In this document: positions 10,546-24,929 of the stretch, in pieces
How positions within the stretch are numbered: the first letter of the stretch is position 1
Layout of the letters: every line of letters starts with the position of its first letter
NCBI GenBank assembly: GCA_048013815.1
Contig: CM106586.1
Location: 2,294,001-2,358,000, forward strand
Length of the DNA stretch: 64,000 bases
Source of the DNA: Setoptus koraiensis
Lineage: Eukaryota; Arthropoda
Reading direction: 5' to 3'
Translations under genes and position numbers: made by a program
The notes under the pieces: model-generated
Told to the model about the DNA's origin: nothing
Database searches by the model: none
What the model saw: only the letters and a program-made list of their open reading frames with translations

Positions 10546-13500
10546 CAAGAGAAGAAGCAAAGAACAACGACTGGGCTGTAGACTGCAGGCTGCTCACTGG
10601 CAGGCAAACAGGCTGGCAAACAACAAGGGTATTAGTTGTCGGCAATGGAGAAGTGCTGCACAAATATATTAGATAGTAGTGAATAGTGTGTACGAGAGTG
10701 TCTAAAGTTGCGAATAGAATGAGAGGGGAAGAGAAGAAAAAGAAGCAGCAACTCTGTGGAAAGTAGCACCACCATCACGACGACACAAGCGAACGCGTTG
10801 ATCTGGTGCTGCCGCTGACTGAATCTATCACCACAAAGAAACAAACTAAACAAGCAAACAGCTTCACTTTTATTCATCATATTCATACATGTGAGAATCG
10901 TATACGTACAGATGGATATTTAGATATATAGTCGCACTTGCACACACCATTGCCATTATACTTGTTCCTGTTCCATCACACACACACAAATTACACACAT
11001 TTCACATTCGTCTTACCACCACGTCACATTCGAACCAACAACAACAACAACAACAACAACAACATCAAATCATATAGCACGCCGGAAATATTGATAAAGT
11101 CAAATTGTAAATTAACACAACAACAATCAATAATTAACAATCACTCTATTGCATGGTCGTAAATCACCAGAGATATACTCATTGGAGCAAATATTAAGTA
11201 AGGTAAGTTGAGCGCCAGATTGTGTCATCTTTAATAAAACTACCTCGAGTAGTTTTATAGTTATAACACCGTCACAGCATTCGGATAGTTTAAACAATCG
11301 CTAATTCGCAATGCAAATGCAATTGCACACGAAGCGACACTAGTGACCATAAAACACGCAATGTCTATCGCATTGAACGTAACTAATTGTTGTGAAACAA
11401 GTAAAAGTGATAGAGCAAAGCTCAAGATTAATTAGCTTTTAAATTGCTTTTGTACGGTACCTCTGATCAATTAAATTCAATTTGAATAGATCTAAACATT
11501 TTCAGATCAAACTGATAAAAGATGATGGTTGGTATTGATTAATCATTGTCTAGTCACACGAGCATCATATTTATCTCACTATTATATTTACTATATTTAT
11601 GGACTGTCCATAAATTGGTGCAACTGTCCCGTTCATGGCTTTTGTATGATGAATCTGTTGTGACTCACAACTTGTGAGTGAAACATGAAACAAATTGTGA
11701 ATATCGGACAAATGGAGTGAAAAGCAAACACCTTATTGCATGTGCCTCTCTCTTGTCAGTCACCTTTGGTGCAATGTGACTCTCTGGTGCAACACCTGAG
11801 CTAAACTTGCCTAGCTCACAAGTTGTCAGGTCTCATAGGCCACACCCATGCAATGCCATGATAATTGATAGCGAGAAGAGAGCGTGCTCCCGATTCTGTG
11901 CCCATAATTTATGTTCAATCTGTGGCAAAATGGGCCAAAATGGTAACAGTTATAACAGGCATTATAGAGGGTGATGCGTTCAATTTAAAAGCGATTGCTG
12001 TGCCTGGCAGCACAGTGCCAGTAGTGGTGTCATTTGTGATGGTGTGCCTGTGCCCAAGTTGATCAACATTATTGTGGTTGGCAGTATAGCGAGCATAGTT
12101 ATATAGAGCACACCAAGCAACAATACAATGGACACAAGGAGACAGCGTGGACCAGCAAGCAAGACGATGGTCAGTTGTTTGTCTCTTGTTTGGCGTGGCG
12201 TGTTTGTGTGAGCGTGCTTATTTTGTTATTTTTGCGCTTGTTTCACCATCGGCGACTCGATGAAGCGAGCCGACATCAATCGGAATGGAGCAGCAATCGG
12301 CCAATTGGTGTAACAATAATCAAGAGACCAGAGACCAGAGACTGTGTGTGTGTTGAGATGCAAGTTGAAATTATTTGGCACAAGTTGAGCAGTGTCTCAA
12401 TGTTGTGCGTATGTGACTAATCGAATGCTAATCGTCACTAATACTCGTCAGTGGTTCTTTTATATTGGCTACCTCTGCACTGTTTAATCTCACTAATTTC
12501 AAACTCGCTGCAATCATGCCACTGACCAAACCAGCCAGCCAGCCGACCAAACTCAACTCACATGGACACAACTAGACACAACTGACCCAACTGACTAAAC
12601 ACACTCAACTGTGCGAATAAAACTCAACGCCAGCGAACAGACTGCATTTATAGAGAACAAACAAACAAGAATGTTGTTGTCGTTGTTGAATTCTACAAGT
12701 TGTTACCATCATCTTCTCAATGCAAACGTCCTGTCCACAATATCTCATTTGTGTCTGCCTGTGCCTGTGCCTGTGTCTTTATCTTTCGCTTCATCTTGCA
12801 AAATAACCAAAATAAACTTACACTTATACAGTATGCATTTATGCCTCTCCACTTTTAATGGCAAACAACCAACTAAATCAATGTTCGATATGCGCAGATT
12901 CTTCTTCAATGCGCAACACACAATTTCTGGCTTCTCTTTCTCTTTTTGTTCTTTGCTTCTTTGCCTCTTGTTGTTCCATAAGTTCTCTTCGAGATTCCTT
13001 ATTCGTCGTCTTATTCGTCGTCTTATTCTCTCAAATATTCTCTGTCTTGTTCTCTGTGTAGCCACTCACGAAACCAAATAAAATTGCAACGTCCTCGCCA
13101 ACAAACCGCCGCTAACACTGCTGTAATGGCTACGCACCAGAGACAGACACACACAGCGATACAAACACCAGACAAAGACGCACACATTTGTGCCTCTGTT
13201 AAATTGAATCGAAACTCTCTCCCACTGACAGTCGAATCGAGCAACGATGAACTCAAGTTGAGATTCAAAAAACAAAATCATTTCACTCTAATAACATTGC
13301 ATTGCATTAACATTCTAATCTGGTTGCCATTTTTCTGTCATGAAGCTCACTCTATTAGGTTACTGACTGTGAGTTGTTGGTGCGCATACATCAACAAAAC
13401 ATATGATGCAGCGCTAACAAATTGTAAGAATATTGCTCACCAATGGGTGACAGCACCATTCTTATTACGCCTTCTCTCCGATCCTTCGATGCGCTACATG

Positions 13501-16147
13501 GGCCATGTGGAAATGGCCCAAGTGCCCCATTCACTGTACACACTGTATAATACATATAATTCGCATCACCCAGCCAAGACACGCTTTTGGCTTAGAAGAA
13601 ATTTCAAAAAATTTGTCTCGCTAGATAGTTGAAGCTTAGCCTTAACTGGCCATAGCTCACAAGTATTGTCAGCATAAATTCACAAGTATAATCAGTACTT
13701 ATCGACATCTATCCAATTGCAAGGCAACAACTTATCAACTCGCTTTGTGACGGTGCGTTTGTCTTCACCTTACGTTCTCCATCTGCTCAGTATATGTTCA
13801 TACGCGATCACTGCTTCTATCCGATAAAATCTATCGTATCGACTAGTTTATTTATCCATACCAATTCCCCATGGGGCCATGAGAGACGTTCAAAGCGCCA
13901 CCTTGGCCATATTCATACAACTACGCTTGAATGTATTTGCAATCGAGCACATCTTGCTAGCTGATAGGGTCCATTAACAAGGAATAGCTTCGTTAGAGAC
14001 TCGTTAAAGTTGTTTAGACAATGGCCAACTCTATTGCCGTTTTATATTTCGTTTTCCACACTTGTGCCAATATATGCTTACTACTTATTCATTCACGTCA
14101 TCCCACAGTGACATTACCACTGGCTACTTGTGCAACATTTGTGCATTGCGTCTAAAACTGCGTATACAGCATCGCTCTTACAAAGTGTTATGCGCATTCT
14201 TTATGCAAAATAACAGATATTTCCGAAGTAGCATTCAACTGACAAGCCTGCCTAAACCGGCTTCTTTATAACCTGTCAGATCACATATTAACTCAGTCAA
14301 TTTGACTGTTGGCTAGCCAGGCAGTAAGTTGCTTTCCTTGTAAGCTAAATATTTCGCATTGTATATGTTGTTTATTGTTGCAGTTTGTAACTAAAACGAA
14401 CGTCACACATCGAATTATGATCAAGTTGGGTATCACAACACTAGCATCAGATTATGACAACAATAAAAGCATATTGCAACTTGCTCACTTGCAAGCTCAT
14501 GGTATGCGTTATGTGGCATGCTGTTGCGTAGATTTGTTTGTATGTTTACAGAAACAGAGACAGAGAGAGAGAAATAATATACTCATTTTACATGGTAACA
14601 AGTTGATTAGCATTGTTATTAGCAGTGATTGATCATTAGCATTGGTCACAACTAGAATCTAAAGTCAAAAGTCAATGATCGAATGTCGAAAGTCAAAGTT
14701 CTCATATAGTAACCAGACAGATACTATGCATGGATGATATTGGTTTGGTACAATTTAAATCGATTCCAACTGTTATTATTATTGAATCAGAATTATTGGG
14801 ATTATCCTTACGGCGCAGGACTTTTCATCAATTGGATTGTTGTAACTGTTGTTGAGCAACTCTAATTAGCAGATCTATAATGGAACGATCAATTTGCTGC
14901 TACAACGCAAATCACTTTATATCATACTACATCAAATCTTTACATCATCAGACGATCAATTCGGCCAGCTATAAAAGGCTGCACAAACTGCTGCATGTCC
15001 ACAGCGCACTGTTTAATCGCGTGTTCATCCTCTATGAACCGTGAACGTATATTTTGTGAGGCACGTTGTGCAATAAACTGGTGCAGCCAGATAATGGCAA
15101 TAGTTGAATTGGTACCATCTGTGCTCGCTTGACCCCCATTGTGCCTCAGAGAATATATATTGTGGAAGATTGTTTAAAACTCGTTAGCATACACAGTAGT
15201 GAATTGATTGAAACAGAGAATTATAATGAAAACTCGCCACTTGAATCACTAGAACACATGGATAATAATATTACCGTTGTTATTGTTCTTTGGTTTTAAA
15301 CTTTAACGCGAGGGAGGTAATTTGTGCCAACACAGTTCAAATTGGCACTAATCGATGCGCGATGCATTGATTGGGTATGTAAAGGAAGCACGTTCAAGAG
15401 TTAAGTGTTTTATGCAGATTTGTGTAAGGAATTGAGATGTGCGCAAGTTAAATTGAAAAGTATAGAGAAATGTTGTCCAGTATGCGAGCATAATGTGAGT
15501 CGGTGCAATTCACAAAATCAAGGCTCCACACCAATAGAGAGTGATAGATTCAGAGTAAGCGAGACAGATGGACAAGGCAAAGGGAGAGGAAGAGGGAGAG
15601 GGAGAAAATTACATAACGGTATTGACTGGCATTCGTGAGTGTATTTGCTATCATTTGCACGCTTGTTTGTTTGGTGGTGCCATGGTAGTGATGATAGTAG
15701 TGGCAGTTGTTTTGGTGGCTGCTCAGTTGATAGATGAAATGGATTGGCTACATTAACAACATCACTACAACTATCACTTCAGACAAAATTGAACCGAACC
15801 GAACCCAGTCGAATAGTGGAGCCAAGCTGAGCCAAACTCAAGCGAACAGCAGAATACAAGTTTTCACTTATCCTCGAAGCTCATAGACTAGACTAACCTA
15901 GACCATTTTAGAATATCTAATCTAAAATATCATGGAAACTGGCCAGTCATACACAGCACTATATGTTAGTAGTATATGTTAGTAGTATATGTTAGCATTG
16001 TATATGTTGATATTGGAGTGGAATCAGAGAGCTGCAGTTGGGGGAGCCAACAACTTAGTCACCATATATATAAATAAACGCGAAATGTACAAAACGAAGG
16101 GTCGCACACACAAATTGCACACCGTTGTGTACATTCACAGCCACTGC

Positions 16148-16149
<2 letters not shown>

Positions 16150-16201
<52 letters not shown>

Positions 16202-16205
16202 GCGT
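16150..16205. repeat. (GT)n microsatellite
   Basis: About 56 bp of GT units with GC interruptions at the right end. Confidence 0.95.
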
Positions 16206-17218
16206 GATTGACCGAGCAACTCGAAAAGAGAAAAGCTATATAGCTAGATAGCGAGCCAGGCAACTGAGCAGCAGATGATGATATAACATGATGCTTCACA
16301 CACTCACAGTCAGTTGATAGTGGGTCTCCTTTATGTGTGTGTTTGTGTAAGTTTACGCTTACGTTTTTCGTAAGACGACCCATGGTCGCAAACACCGACA
16401 TCAACAACATTCAGCCACAACAACCAGCAACAACCTACAACAACAGCAACAACCAACAGCCACCAACCGGCAACAACCGGCAACGTCCAAAACATATCGA
16501 ACCAATAGCCAGCAACATGACTGACACAATAGCGCCAATACACAGCCTGCGCAAAGTATAAACGGTGCGCTTAGGGTGCATGATGGGTGCAGAGGGTGTT
16601 GTTTAACTGGGGCCCCGTGTTACCACTGCGGCTATCAGAGAGGGCGCTGTTACGTGGCAGAGTGTTTATGTGCGTTTGTGTACAAATACACGGAGCAAGC
16701 GAGAGAGAGAAAGAGAGAGAGACAAACAAAAGGTTATGCAGAGAAGGCAAGGGAGGAGAGTGGCAATATTCGTGAGAAATATATCGAACGTTTTTTCGTT
16801 CTCTCTGGTAGCACAACTAGTTCCACTTCGCCTTTTCTCTCTCTCTCTAATTCTAATTCCAATTGCGCAATTCTAGTTTGGCACTGCTAGCCTTTGCTGC
16901 AAGTCGCGATGTTTGTAGTAGGCAATTGTCAGTTTTCCATTTCTTTTCGTCGTTTGTCTTGCTGTGTGTGTGCTCTGGCTTGATATTGTTCTCTTGCGTT
17001 GCTTATCAGGCAACCAAGTAAAGCATCACTATACTATTAGGACAACAAGTACCATACTATCACTACTATGGACCAGCCAAGAACGTACATGGTGAAGAAG
17101 CATTAGAGATTAGGTAGTGGCAATAGTTCAAGTTAACTTTGAGTTGCCTTTTCCACTACAAATGTCTCAACGCATTACATCTCTCTCTCTAACAGTGACG
17201 CTTCTTCTCATATCGTTC

Positions 17219-17251
17219 TTGCTATGACTCGTAGGCTACGAGCCATAGCAA
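17219..17251. repeat. Short near-perfect palindrome
   Basis: TTGCTATGACTCGTAG is followed, after a single base, by CTACGAGCCATAGCAA, its reverse complement with one mismatch. A stem of 16 bp with essentially no loop. Confidence 0.8.
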
Positions 17252-17660
17252 GCTGGCTGCTTATATAACAATAGTTATAACGATAGTCAAACGATAGCTA
17301 TAACGATGGCTATAGCATGAGTGAGCCAGCCAGCGAACTAGCAACCACTGGCTGGCCCATCATTGCTAGTGATATAATATATGATGATATCACGCTTCTA
17401 ACGCTAGTAGCTGGTGATGCTTTTCGCTTGCTCCACAATGCATGCTGATGCTCTAGAAAATTCGCTAGAGTCGTCAGAGTTTTCACAAACACAAGCAAAG
17501 TTCACATGCACAATCGTTGCACAGAGAGCGAGCGACGCGCAAGTCGCTATAGTCACTTCAGTTATTTTTGTTATGCTTGTTGTTGCGTTTGCACGTTAAG
17601 CCAGCTACAGCAACGTTAATGTAAGAATATATAGAACCAAACACAAACACTCACTTACAA

Positions 17661-17661
<1 letters not shown>

Positions 17662-17713
<52 letters not shown>

Positions 17714-17715
17714 CA
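17662..17715. repeat. (AC)n microsatellite
   Basis: About 54 bp of AC/CA units with a single G interruption near each end. Confidence 0.95.
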
Positions 17716-18354
17716 AAATTGGAAGAGCAGTGTCATGGAGTAAGCCCGACAACTGTTTAGATAGTCAATCTGGCGCCCTTTTTTAACGCTAGCACTTTCC
17801 ATTATCCGATCCTATCGACATGCGTGTTGACCAGTGTCTGACAGCAATGCAAAGTTTCACCATAAACTTGCTGTCCAGAAATTAATACAGCAGGTACCAG
17901 CAGCTTACAGTGTGCAAATCAATTGTACAATTTCGTTTGCTCGCTGTAAATTGTTAGTTGACAATTGTGAGTGTCGCAAATACATGCAAAACTGAGAGAA
18001 GGTCAGTTTTTTGATGAGACGAATCAACAAGGAATAAAATCAATATTTTAATTAGATTTGAATATATGTTATCACAATCATGCAGCCACTTTGGGTTCAT
18101 TTGCTCGCCAATCGTAGCCTCGTTTTCTACGTTATAGCGAACAGTTTGTTTTAAGATGGACACACACAAACAAGCAGCGACAATGGATCTGGCGCAAACT
18201 GGTCACATTGGTCCAGTGACGAAATGGCCCACTGCTGAGCCATTTTATCACTTCTTCTCAAGCCAATCCTGTATGTCGCTTCCATTGAACGCACCATCTG
18301 TTTATCCATCTAATGCGATCCCTGCCTCCTGTCTCTGCCACCAACAATGACCAA

Positions 18355-18355
18355 G

Positions 18356-18420
<65 letters not shown>
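18355..18420. repeat. (GTT)n microsatellite
   Basis: 22 consecutive GTT units (66 bp). Confidence 0.95.
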
Positions 18421-18589
18421 ACCTTGAGTTAGGGTGAGCCTAGGTGCACTATAAACTGACAGAGAACGGTATAGTTGAGACGTGTGCATGTGCGTCTAGC
18501 GATAGAATAAAATAGAATTCTTGGCGCTGTGCGTTGTTTCTTGCGTATGTAGACAGCAGTAAATACGTCATCGATTGAGACAGCGACGG

Positions 18590-18780
18590 TCACAGTTGGA
18601 ACAGTGTGAGCAGTTGCACCGTTCGCAGCGTTTGCAACGTTCGCAACGTTCGGATTGCTGGCAACGTTCGAATTGTTGGCGGCGTTGGCAGCGTTCGAGC
18701 CGTTCGAGCCGTTCGAACTTGGAAGCGCTCGAAGCGTTGCGAGTGTTCGATAGGTTCGAAAGCTTGGTCGTTGGCATGGC
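18590..18780. repeat. Degenerate GTTCG/GCAACGTTCG minisatellite
   Basis: Irregular repeats of about 6-15 bp built on CAACGTTCG, GGCAGCGTTC and GAGCCGTTCGA. On the minus strand they give an Asn-Ala/Gly-Ser ORF (18429-18908) that has no recognisable domain. Confidence 0.7.
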
Positions 18781-20504
18781 TGTTGGGAACAGTTTGCTCT
18801 TTCGTGCAACATACAAAGGCCGTTAGAAGGCGAAGACGAAGAAGTGGTCACAATCACTATTGTGCAGCACATACTTGCCACTAGTACTATTAGGCCACTA
18901 TTAGGCATCTAATCTAATGCTCACAGTGTTCTAATGTTCATGTGGGTATATTCTGGGTGGAAGCCTCGAGAAGTGAATTGTCTCGTCGTGTTGTCTCCTG
19001 TGAGCAAGCCGCTTGTTTTGCTATGGGCACACACTCGCTGATTTGTCCACTAACGACTGCTCACACAACAAACCCAGTGCTACGTCTAAAACGCTAAGAC
19101 CGCTACAAAGCAAATGCAATGAAATTACTATACTGCACTCAAAGTTGCACTGTTGCTACTCTAACTGGCTCTCACTGGCTGCTTGCATGCCAGTGAGCCA
19201 AACGTGAGCCAAACAAAAGTGAAGAAGAAACAACAAATAATGATTGCGTAATAAATGACCACTATAGCCATGGTCAGCATGAGCATTTACTTCTTTAACG
19301 GACTCGTTGCACTTACCAAGCTCGCCACTCTTGCCACTCTTGCCACTCTTGCCACTCTTGCCAGTCCAACAAGCACAACAACAATCCTACTGGGCCGACT
19401 CGCTTTTCTTATTATGTAAATTATTTATGTTTGGCCTATCTCACTCTCGCGCCTATCTATTCCGTTTAGCCGCTTCTCTACTCTATGCTAGCCACTATAA
19501 TGTACTATAATGTTGTTGAATTGTACTTTGTATGTGCACAAACACTACTACTCTTCCACTCTACTCCAGTCTATTATGCCTCCATATACCCGCTCACTCA
19601 CTCAGCTAACATAATATCTCGTTATTGCATATTATATATTGTATATTATACAAGCATATGAGTGGTGCAACCAGCAAATTGCTCATGTTCGATCGGGAAT
19701 TGATTTGGCCAGAATTGATGAGATCGAAAATGGAAACTAGATTAACAATTGACAAGTGCGCCACTCAACATGATGATACTCACTTTTGCATGCTAAAAAG
19801 TGCCATGCACTATGCACTTTCACTCTTAACTTTCAACCGTTTCAACACAACCAGCCAATACATGCAATTGTTATCCTCACATTATTTAACGCCATCAAAT
19901 TTCGAATCAATTTTCCATTATACATGTACACACAACTCGTTGTGTTTATTTGTCTATCTACTTCTTATTCTTATTTCATAACTAATGTAGAAATGAATGA
20001 TGAATACTAAATTAAAATTAAAATTGTCCATACGTGCCTGATATGGCACATTTGAGCCTTGAGTTGCACCCAGTGAAATTTGAGCAGCACTCGATCACAG
20101 CAAATATATTAGCTGCAACGTTTTTTCGTCGCTAGATTGAGAAATCAATCTTTTGCTGCGTCAGGCTCATATTGTCGAGATACGTTTGAAGTGGCTGTCA
20201 AACAAACAGTGGTTGTCAGACATAATTCACAAAGATGCTGGCTCAAATCGAGTCGTCGAACTCATCACGTAATCTATGCGTCTTTTCTTTTATCATGAGC
20301 ATCACCTTGCCGATGAATTATCCATCGTTAAATTTATTCTGACTAACTTTTAACCTACTATTCTTTTCTTTTAACTACAAACAAACTTAAATGATATCCA
20401 ACAGACTTCAGCAAAAATGAACAATACACAGGTTGAGGGCTAATTTCTGGAATATTTGTTCGTGACATTTACTGAAGACGAAGTATTTGGCAATTTAGAT
20501 TGCG

Positions 20505-21107
20505 ATGCAATCTGCTTGTCAACAAAATTTTCAAGAGAAAAAAGAGACAGTTAGATCGTGCCAAACTGAACAAGTTGATTCTCGAAGTAAGCCGAAGAAT
20601 ACAAGAAACAAAAGGCCTCAGAAAAAACAGCAACAAGTTCAAATTGACCAATCTGGCACCGATACTGAAACAATCCAGGCATGTTCATTATCGTCATTGG
20701 ATAAAAGCAAACCAAGTTCACCACCAAAGTCATATCGACCAACCAGCAATAATGGTAGCTATAGCAAACAGAAACAGTATATATCTGAGCATAGAAATGG
20801 TTCTGAAGAAAAGCGCCGCCGAGGGAATGATGTTACTATCAATTCCAATAATAATAATAATAAGAAAACAAAAACAAGTCAACCTGTAATGATTGACCTG
20901 CCTAATTATTGTGAGCCAAATCCAAAGAAATTAACAATGGAGCAACGTCGGCAGACAACAAAACCAACTGAATTGTCACATCAATATCAATTGACCAGTG
21001 GTAATTGTGGCACAAATAATAACAACAATATGGATCGATCATCTTCAATAAATCACCACTATGGGCCTGTGACTAATTACAACAACAATTTCGATAGACC
21101 AAATCAA
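20505..21107 (+). CDS. Probable 5' coding exon of the tonalli/ZMIZ gene
   Basis: A 201-codon open frame from ATG at 20505 to a strong donor (CAA|GTAAGT) at 21107/21108. The sequence is Gln/Asn/Ser-rich with basic clusters (EEKRRRGND, NNNNNKKTKTS) that could be nuclear localisation signals, ending NNNFDRPNQ. It ends in phase 0, and the first exon of the ZMIZ body at 30048 also begins in phase 0; composition also matches. The joining intron would be 8.9 kb. An in-frame TAG preceded by a T-rich stretch (CAATTTAG) lies 6 bp upstream of the ATG and could also be a splice acceptor, so the true start may be further left. Assignment to the ZMIZ gene is inference; no domain is recognisable in the exon itself. 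Confidence 0.5.
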
Positions 21108-24100
21108 GTAAGTAACAACATGACATTTGTGCAGTATTTTTATGACGCAACCGATAGTATTAGTCAAATGTCAGTGAAGAGTGGATATTTAGTTAGATTG
21201 GTGGCCGTTGATAATAGATGGCACTGTAAGCGTGTCTATGATAGCCGCTCTTATAAGGATTTGTTATGATGTCTTTCTCGAGCATCATCTCATTTCATTT
21301 CATCTTTTCACTCTATTCATGACTCCCGACTATACGAAGCCAACAAAAACTGACGAGCTCTGTGTGAGCAGTTGACCGTTATAGTTAGGCTACATGAGCG
21401 AGTGAGTGAGTGAGCGAGAAAGAGAGAAGAAGAATTGAGCCAGCAACAGAAGTAGTAGTAGTAGTAGTAGTTGCTGTTGTTGTTGTTGTTGTTGTTGCAT
21501 CGAGTGAGGTTATTGTATCGTTGTTGCGGTTTTTGCAAATGACAAGATGGAGAAGAAGCCAGTTTGACGAGCCAGCACAGCAACACATCAACAACAACAA
21601 CAGCAGCAACAACAACAGCAACAACAACAGCAACTACAACAACAACATGGACAGTGTGCTCTGTATCAATAATTTAAGTTTAAGTTTACAATTCTATATA
21701 TAGTCTAGCCGGCCGGACAACTTGTTGGATGTTAGCTGTTGATCATTAGTTGTTAGTTGTTTGTTGCAAAGGAGTTAGAATTTAGCAGAGCTAAGAATTA
21801 AGAGCCGAGATTCAAAAAGGTTGGCTGTGTCTTGGCGGTAGTGGCTTCATCAGTCGATGTGTTACTGAGTATATTCCATTTGAATGCTGCTGCTGTTCAT
21901 GCAACCTGAATGACCACTAATGTTGCACCGACCCAACGAAAAAAGATGGACGGTCAAACAATAACCTGCTAGCCAGTACTAGTCAGTACTAGCCATTACT
22001 GGCTATTACCACTCACTAGATAGTGCAAAGTGACTCAGCTATATACCTGTTATTTTACAACAACACCATCTAACCAAAATCTAAATCAAAAGACTACTTC
22101 ACTTGTATGATGCCAGCTATAACAGTTTATACAGGTAGTGATGCTGAGAGACTTGCCTGATATCTTTTAAGGCAGACTCTACGTTGTGTGTCTCAATATA
22201 TATATTATTATTATTATTATTATTACATGATGTACTCCAAATACTACACGATAAATTGACACCTCACACAAACACACTGTTGGAATGTGAACTGTACCCA
22301 GTAAAACAGGCCGATCGGTTCTTTTGCCACTCCCAACGGGCTTACAGGCAAAGCCGCACATGCCTTTCCAGCAATACGCCAGTAAGAGTGCTACTGTCAG
22401 AGTCAACTGTCAAAAAATTTTAGATAAAAACCAAATATGTGAATATATTATGTCACATTGGAGTCATAATAAGATTATTCGCAAATAGATTATTTTCGAA
22501 AAGCAATCATAACGTTGACGCGTTGCAAGATTGCATTTGTTGACGGATATATTATTAATTGTCTGCTAGATATTTGTGCGTCTCCGGTGCGTCGCTTGCA
22601 GTGTGCAAACTATCCTTCTATATATATAAAAATATTAATGGGTCTAGACAGCTTGTTAAGTTGAGGCGAACGAATAAAACGATTAATGTTGCTGCTCTGT
22701 GAGATATTTTTTCACCCTTTTCTATATAACTTTTACACTGACCAGCTATTGTCCAGTAACAACTCAACTATGACCGGTCACTTGACTCAACTGGTGGCTG
22801 AACCCTTGAGCTGGACTCAATTATTGGAATAGTTGACTCAAGTTTGGGTGATAGTTTATGTGTGCTGTTCTGAAGGGTTAGAGTATTTTCAGTTGATCTT
22901 GTAACATACAGGTTGTATGAGTAAATCTCATTAGTTAGAATGCAACAGAGGCCAACATTAAACGGTGCTTCTCCTGTGCATAGCGGTAGTAATATAGACA
23001 TATGTACAATTGGAAATACAATAATAATCTACTGCTATTATTATATGCAAGTTGCAGTTTGCGTAGTGAGCAATCGAGCTCAATCTTGTTGTTTGTTGTG
23101 TCCTTATTGGCCGGTCGTCGTTCGTTGCTATTGGCAACAACAACTTACAAACAACAACAATTATACTGTACTATCTAGTGATAGAATAATAATGCTACAA
23201 GTGGGAGAGTGCAAACAAACGCCGAGATCATTGAGACTATCTAACCTTGTTGCTTCTGTTACACACACACGCACACAAGTCAACCTATAGCCTCTCTCTG
23301 CCTCTACCTGTCTCTAGTTGTGATCTAACTACTACCAGTAGTACCTCTACTTTGACTTGTCACTGGTTGCAACAACAACTAACAGCAGCACAGGTGAGAT
23401 ACTAGCTGAGACTCGCACAACCATTTACTTTTATACTTGTACTGCAAGCACATATTTGAGACTCACCATACTTACAATAACAGCTTAACCAAGAGAGATC
23501 TAGGCGAAAAATAGTGACTGGCTAGATAAGAGTTTCTTCTTCTTCTTGCACTTTTTCCAGCGCACACAATACCAGTTGACTTAACAGTGCACATGCTTTA
23601 GGTGTTGAGTCCAATTTCTTGCAACTCTGATTCTGTTTCTCTGTCTCGATCTCTCAAGTCACAAGCAACAACAACAACAACAGCTGACTTGTGAGAAGCC
23701 TTGACCATTAGGGTTGAGTAGTCGGTTGGTACGAAAGAGTCGACTTGATTATAAACTAAACTGCCATACTCAAACCGATCACTTCATCTATCGCAATCTG
23801 TCATACCTCCAGTTCAAAACAGATTCACTAGAGGCGCTAGTGACTCAGGAGAAATATGTTAGTCACTTTACATGTCGCTTGTGCACATATCTACAAGTGC
23901 CCAGAGTAAATCTAATGCGACGAGCTACGTGTTTTAGCCAGTTAGTAAGTTGGTTAGTTAGTTAGTTAGTTAACTAACAAAACTAAAAATTGAGCAAGTG
24001 CACAAATGATGATGAGTTTGAGCTTAAACAATTGGCTGATTTTTCTAGAATGGAACATTCTAATGTTACCAGCTTGTTAACTCTCTCTCTCTCTATACTA

Positions 24101-24513
24101 ACTCTATTCTCGTACGAGGTGTGCATTGACACCTGAATAATTACAATCCTAGTTGTTAGCTCGATAAAAGTGGCTCTCTCTTTGATTCCTCACTCTTTAC
24201 TCTTCACTGTCTATCTGTCTCTTCAACTTGCAACAACAACAACAACAACAACAACAACAGTAGGTATAGCAGTTTTATGCCTGGTATTTAATCAGCTGAT
24301 CAATTTTTATTTGTGTCAGCTTATGCAGGGAGAGTTGAATCTATGCTATTTAGTATAAACAGTTTATATGTTATATGGTATGGTAAGTTGGGTACAGATA
24401 GAAAGATGGAGAGAGAGAGAGAGAGAGAAGAAGAAGACAAAGCACAAACACATTTTGCATATTCCACTTGAATCTGTTCCATTTTGTAGGCGTTACTCTC
24501 GTATTGTTTGAAC

Positions 24514-24516
24514 AGC

Positions 24517-24604
<88 letters not shown>

Positions 24605-24657
24605 GCAACAGCAGCAACAACAGCAACAGCAACAGCAGCAACAACGACAGCAACAAC
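24514..24657. repeat. (CAA/CAG)n trinucleotide array
   Basis: About 144 bp, mostly CAA, with CAG interruptions towards the right. It reads as poly-Gln, poly-Asn and poly-Thr on the plus strand and poly-Leu, poly-Cys and poly-Val on the minus strand. It lies in the inferred intron. Confidence 0.95.
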
Positions 24658-24835
24658 ATCGGAGTTGCAGCTCGATCAGTGGATAAAAGAGGGGCAAGCT
24701 TTTAGTTGTATTGTACAGTTGCCTGATAAAGCAAGTTGTATGAGCAACTGTAGATGTGCGATCTGTGCGTATGTGTGTGTACATGAAACGAGACGAGACC
24801 AAACGCAACAAAACAAAACAAACTCAATGAAATCG

Positions 24836-24929
24836 AATGAAACCGAACGAAACGAACGAAACGAACGAAACGAACGAAAAGAACGAAGAGAACGAAACGA
24901 ACGAAAAGAACGAAGAGAACGAAACGAAC
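24836..24929. repeat. (CGAAA/CGAACGAAA)n array
   Basis: About 90 bp of CGAACGAAA and GAACGAAGA units, reading as ERNERNE or FRSFRS. Confidence 0.9.

Larger units (their letters stand above)
9957..20504. other. Long non-coding region with microsatellites
   Basis: About 10.5 kb in which I recognise no gene on either strand. Tandem repeats listed separately interrupt it. ORFs of up to about 190 codons are translations of those repeats or of pyrimidine-rich DNA. A possible untranslated first exon of the ZMIZ gene is a pyrimidine- and CAA-rich stretch ending at an AAG/GTAAGT donor at 11202/11203, but nothing else supports it. Hairpin-forming DNA occurs at 17219-17251. Confidence 0.6.

Noticed and set aside
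10110-10676. ORFs of up to 188 codons on both strands over the CGAA array
   Set aside because: Open only because a four-base repeat without stop words is open in every frame; flanks show no domain.
11000-11202. Untranslated first exon of ZMIZ ending at AAG/GTAAGT
   Set aside because: A good donor alone; nothing ties it to the gene 9-19 kb away, so it is only mentioned as a possibility.
21410-21703. ORFs rich in Val or Asn after the 20505 exon
   Set aside because: Products of GTA/GTT and CAA repeats; they lie beyond the strong donor at 21108.
24321-24811. Poly-Leu, poly-Cys, poly-Gln and poly-Asn ORFs
   Set aside because: Translations of the CAA/CAG array in different frames, not genes.
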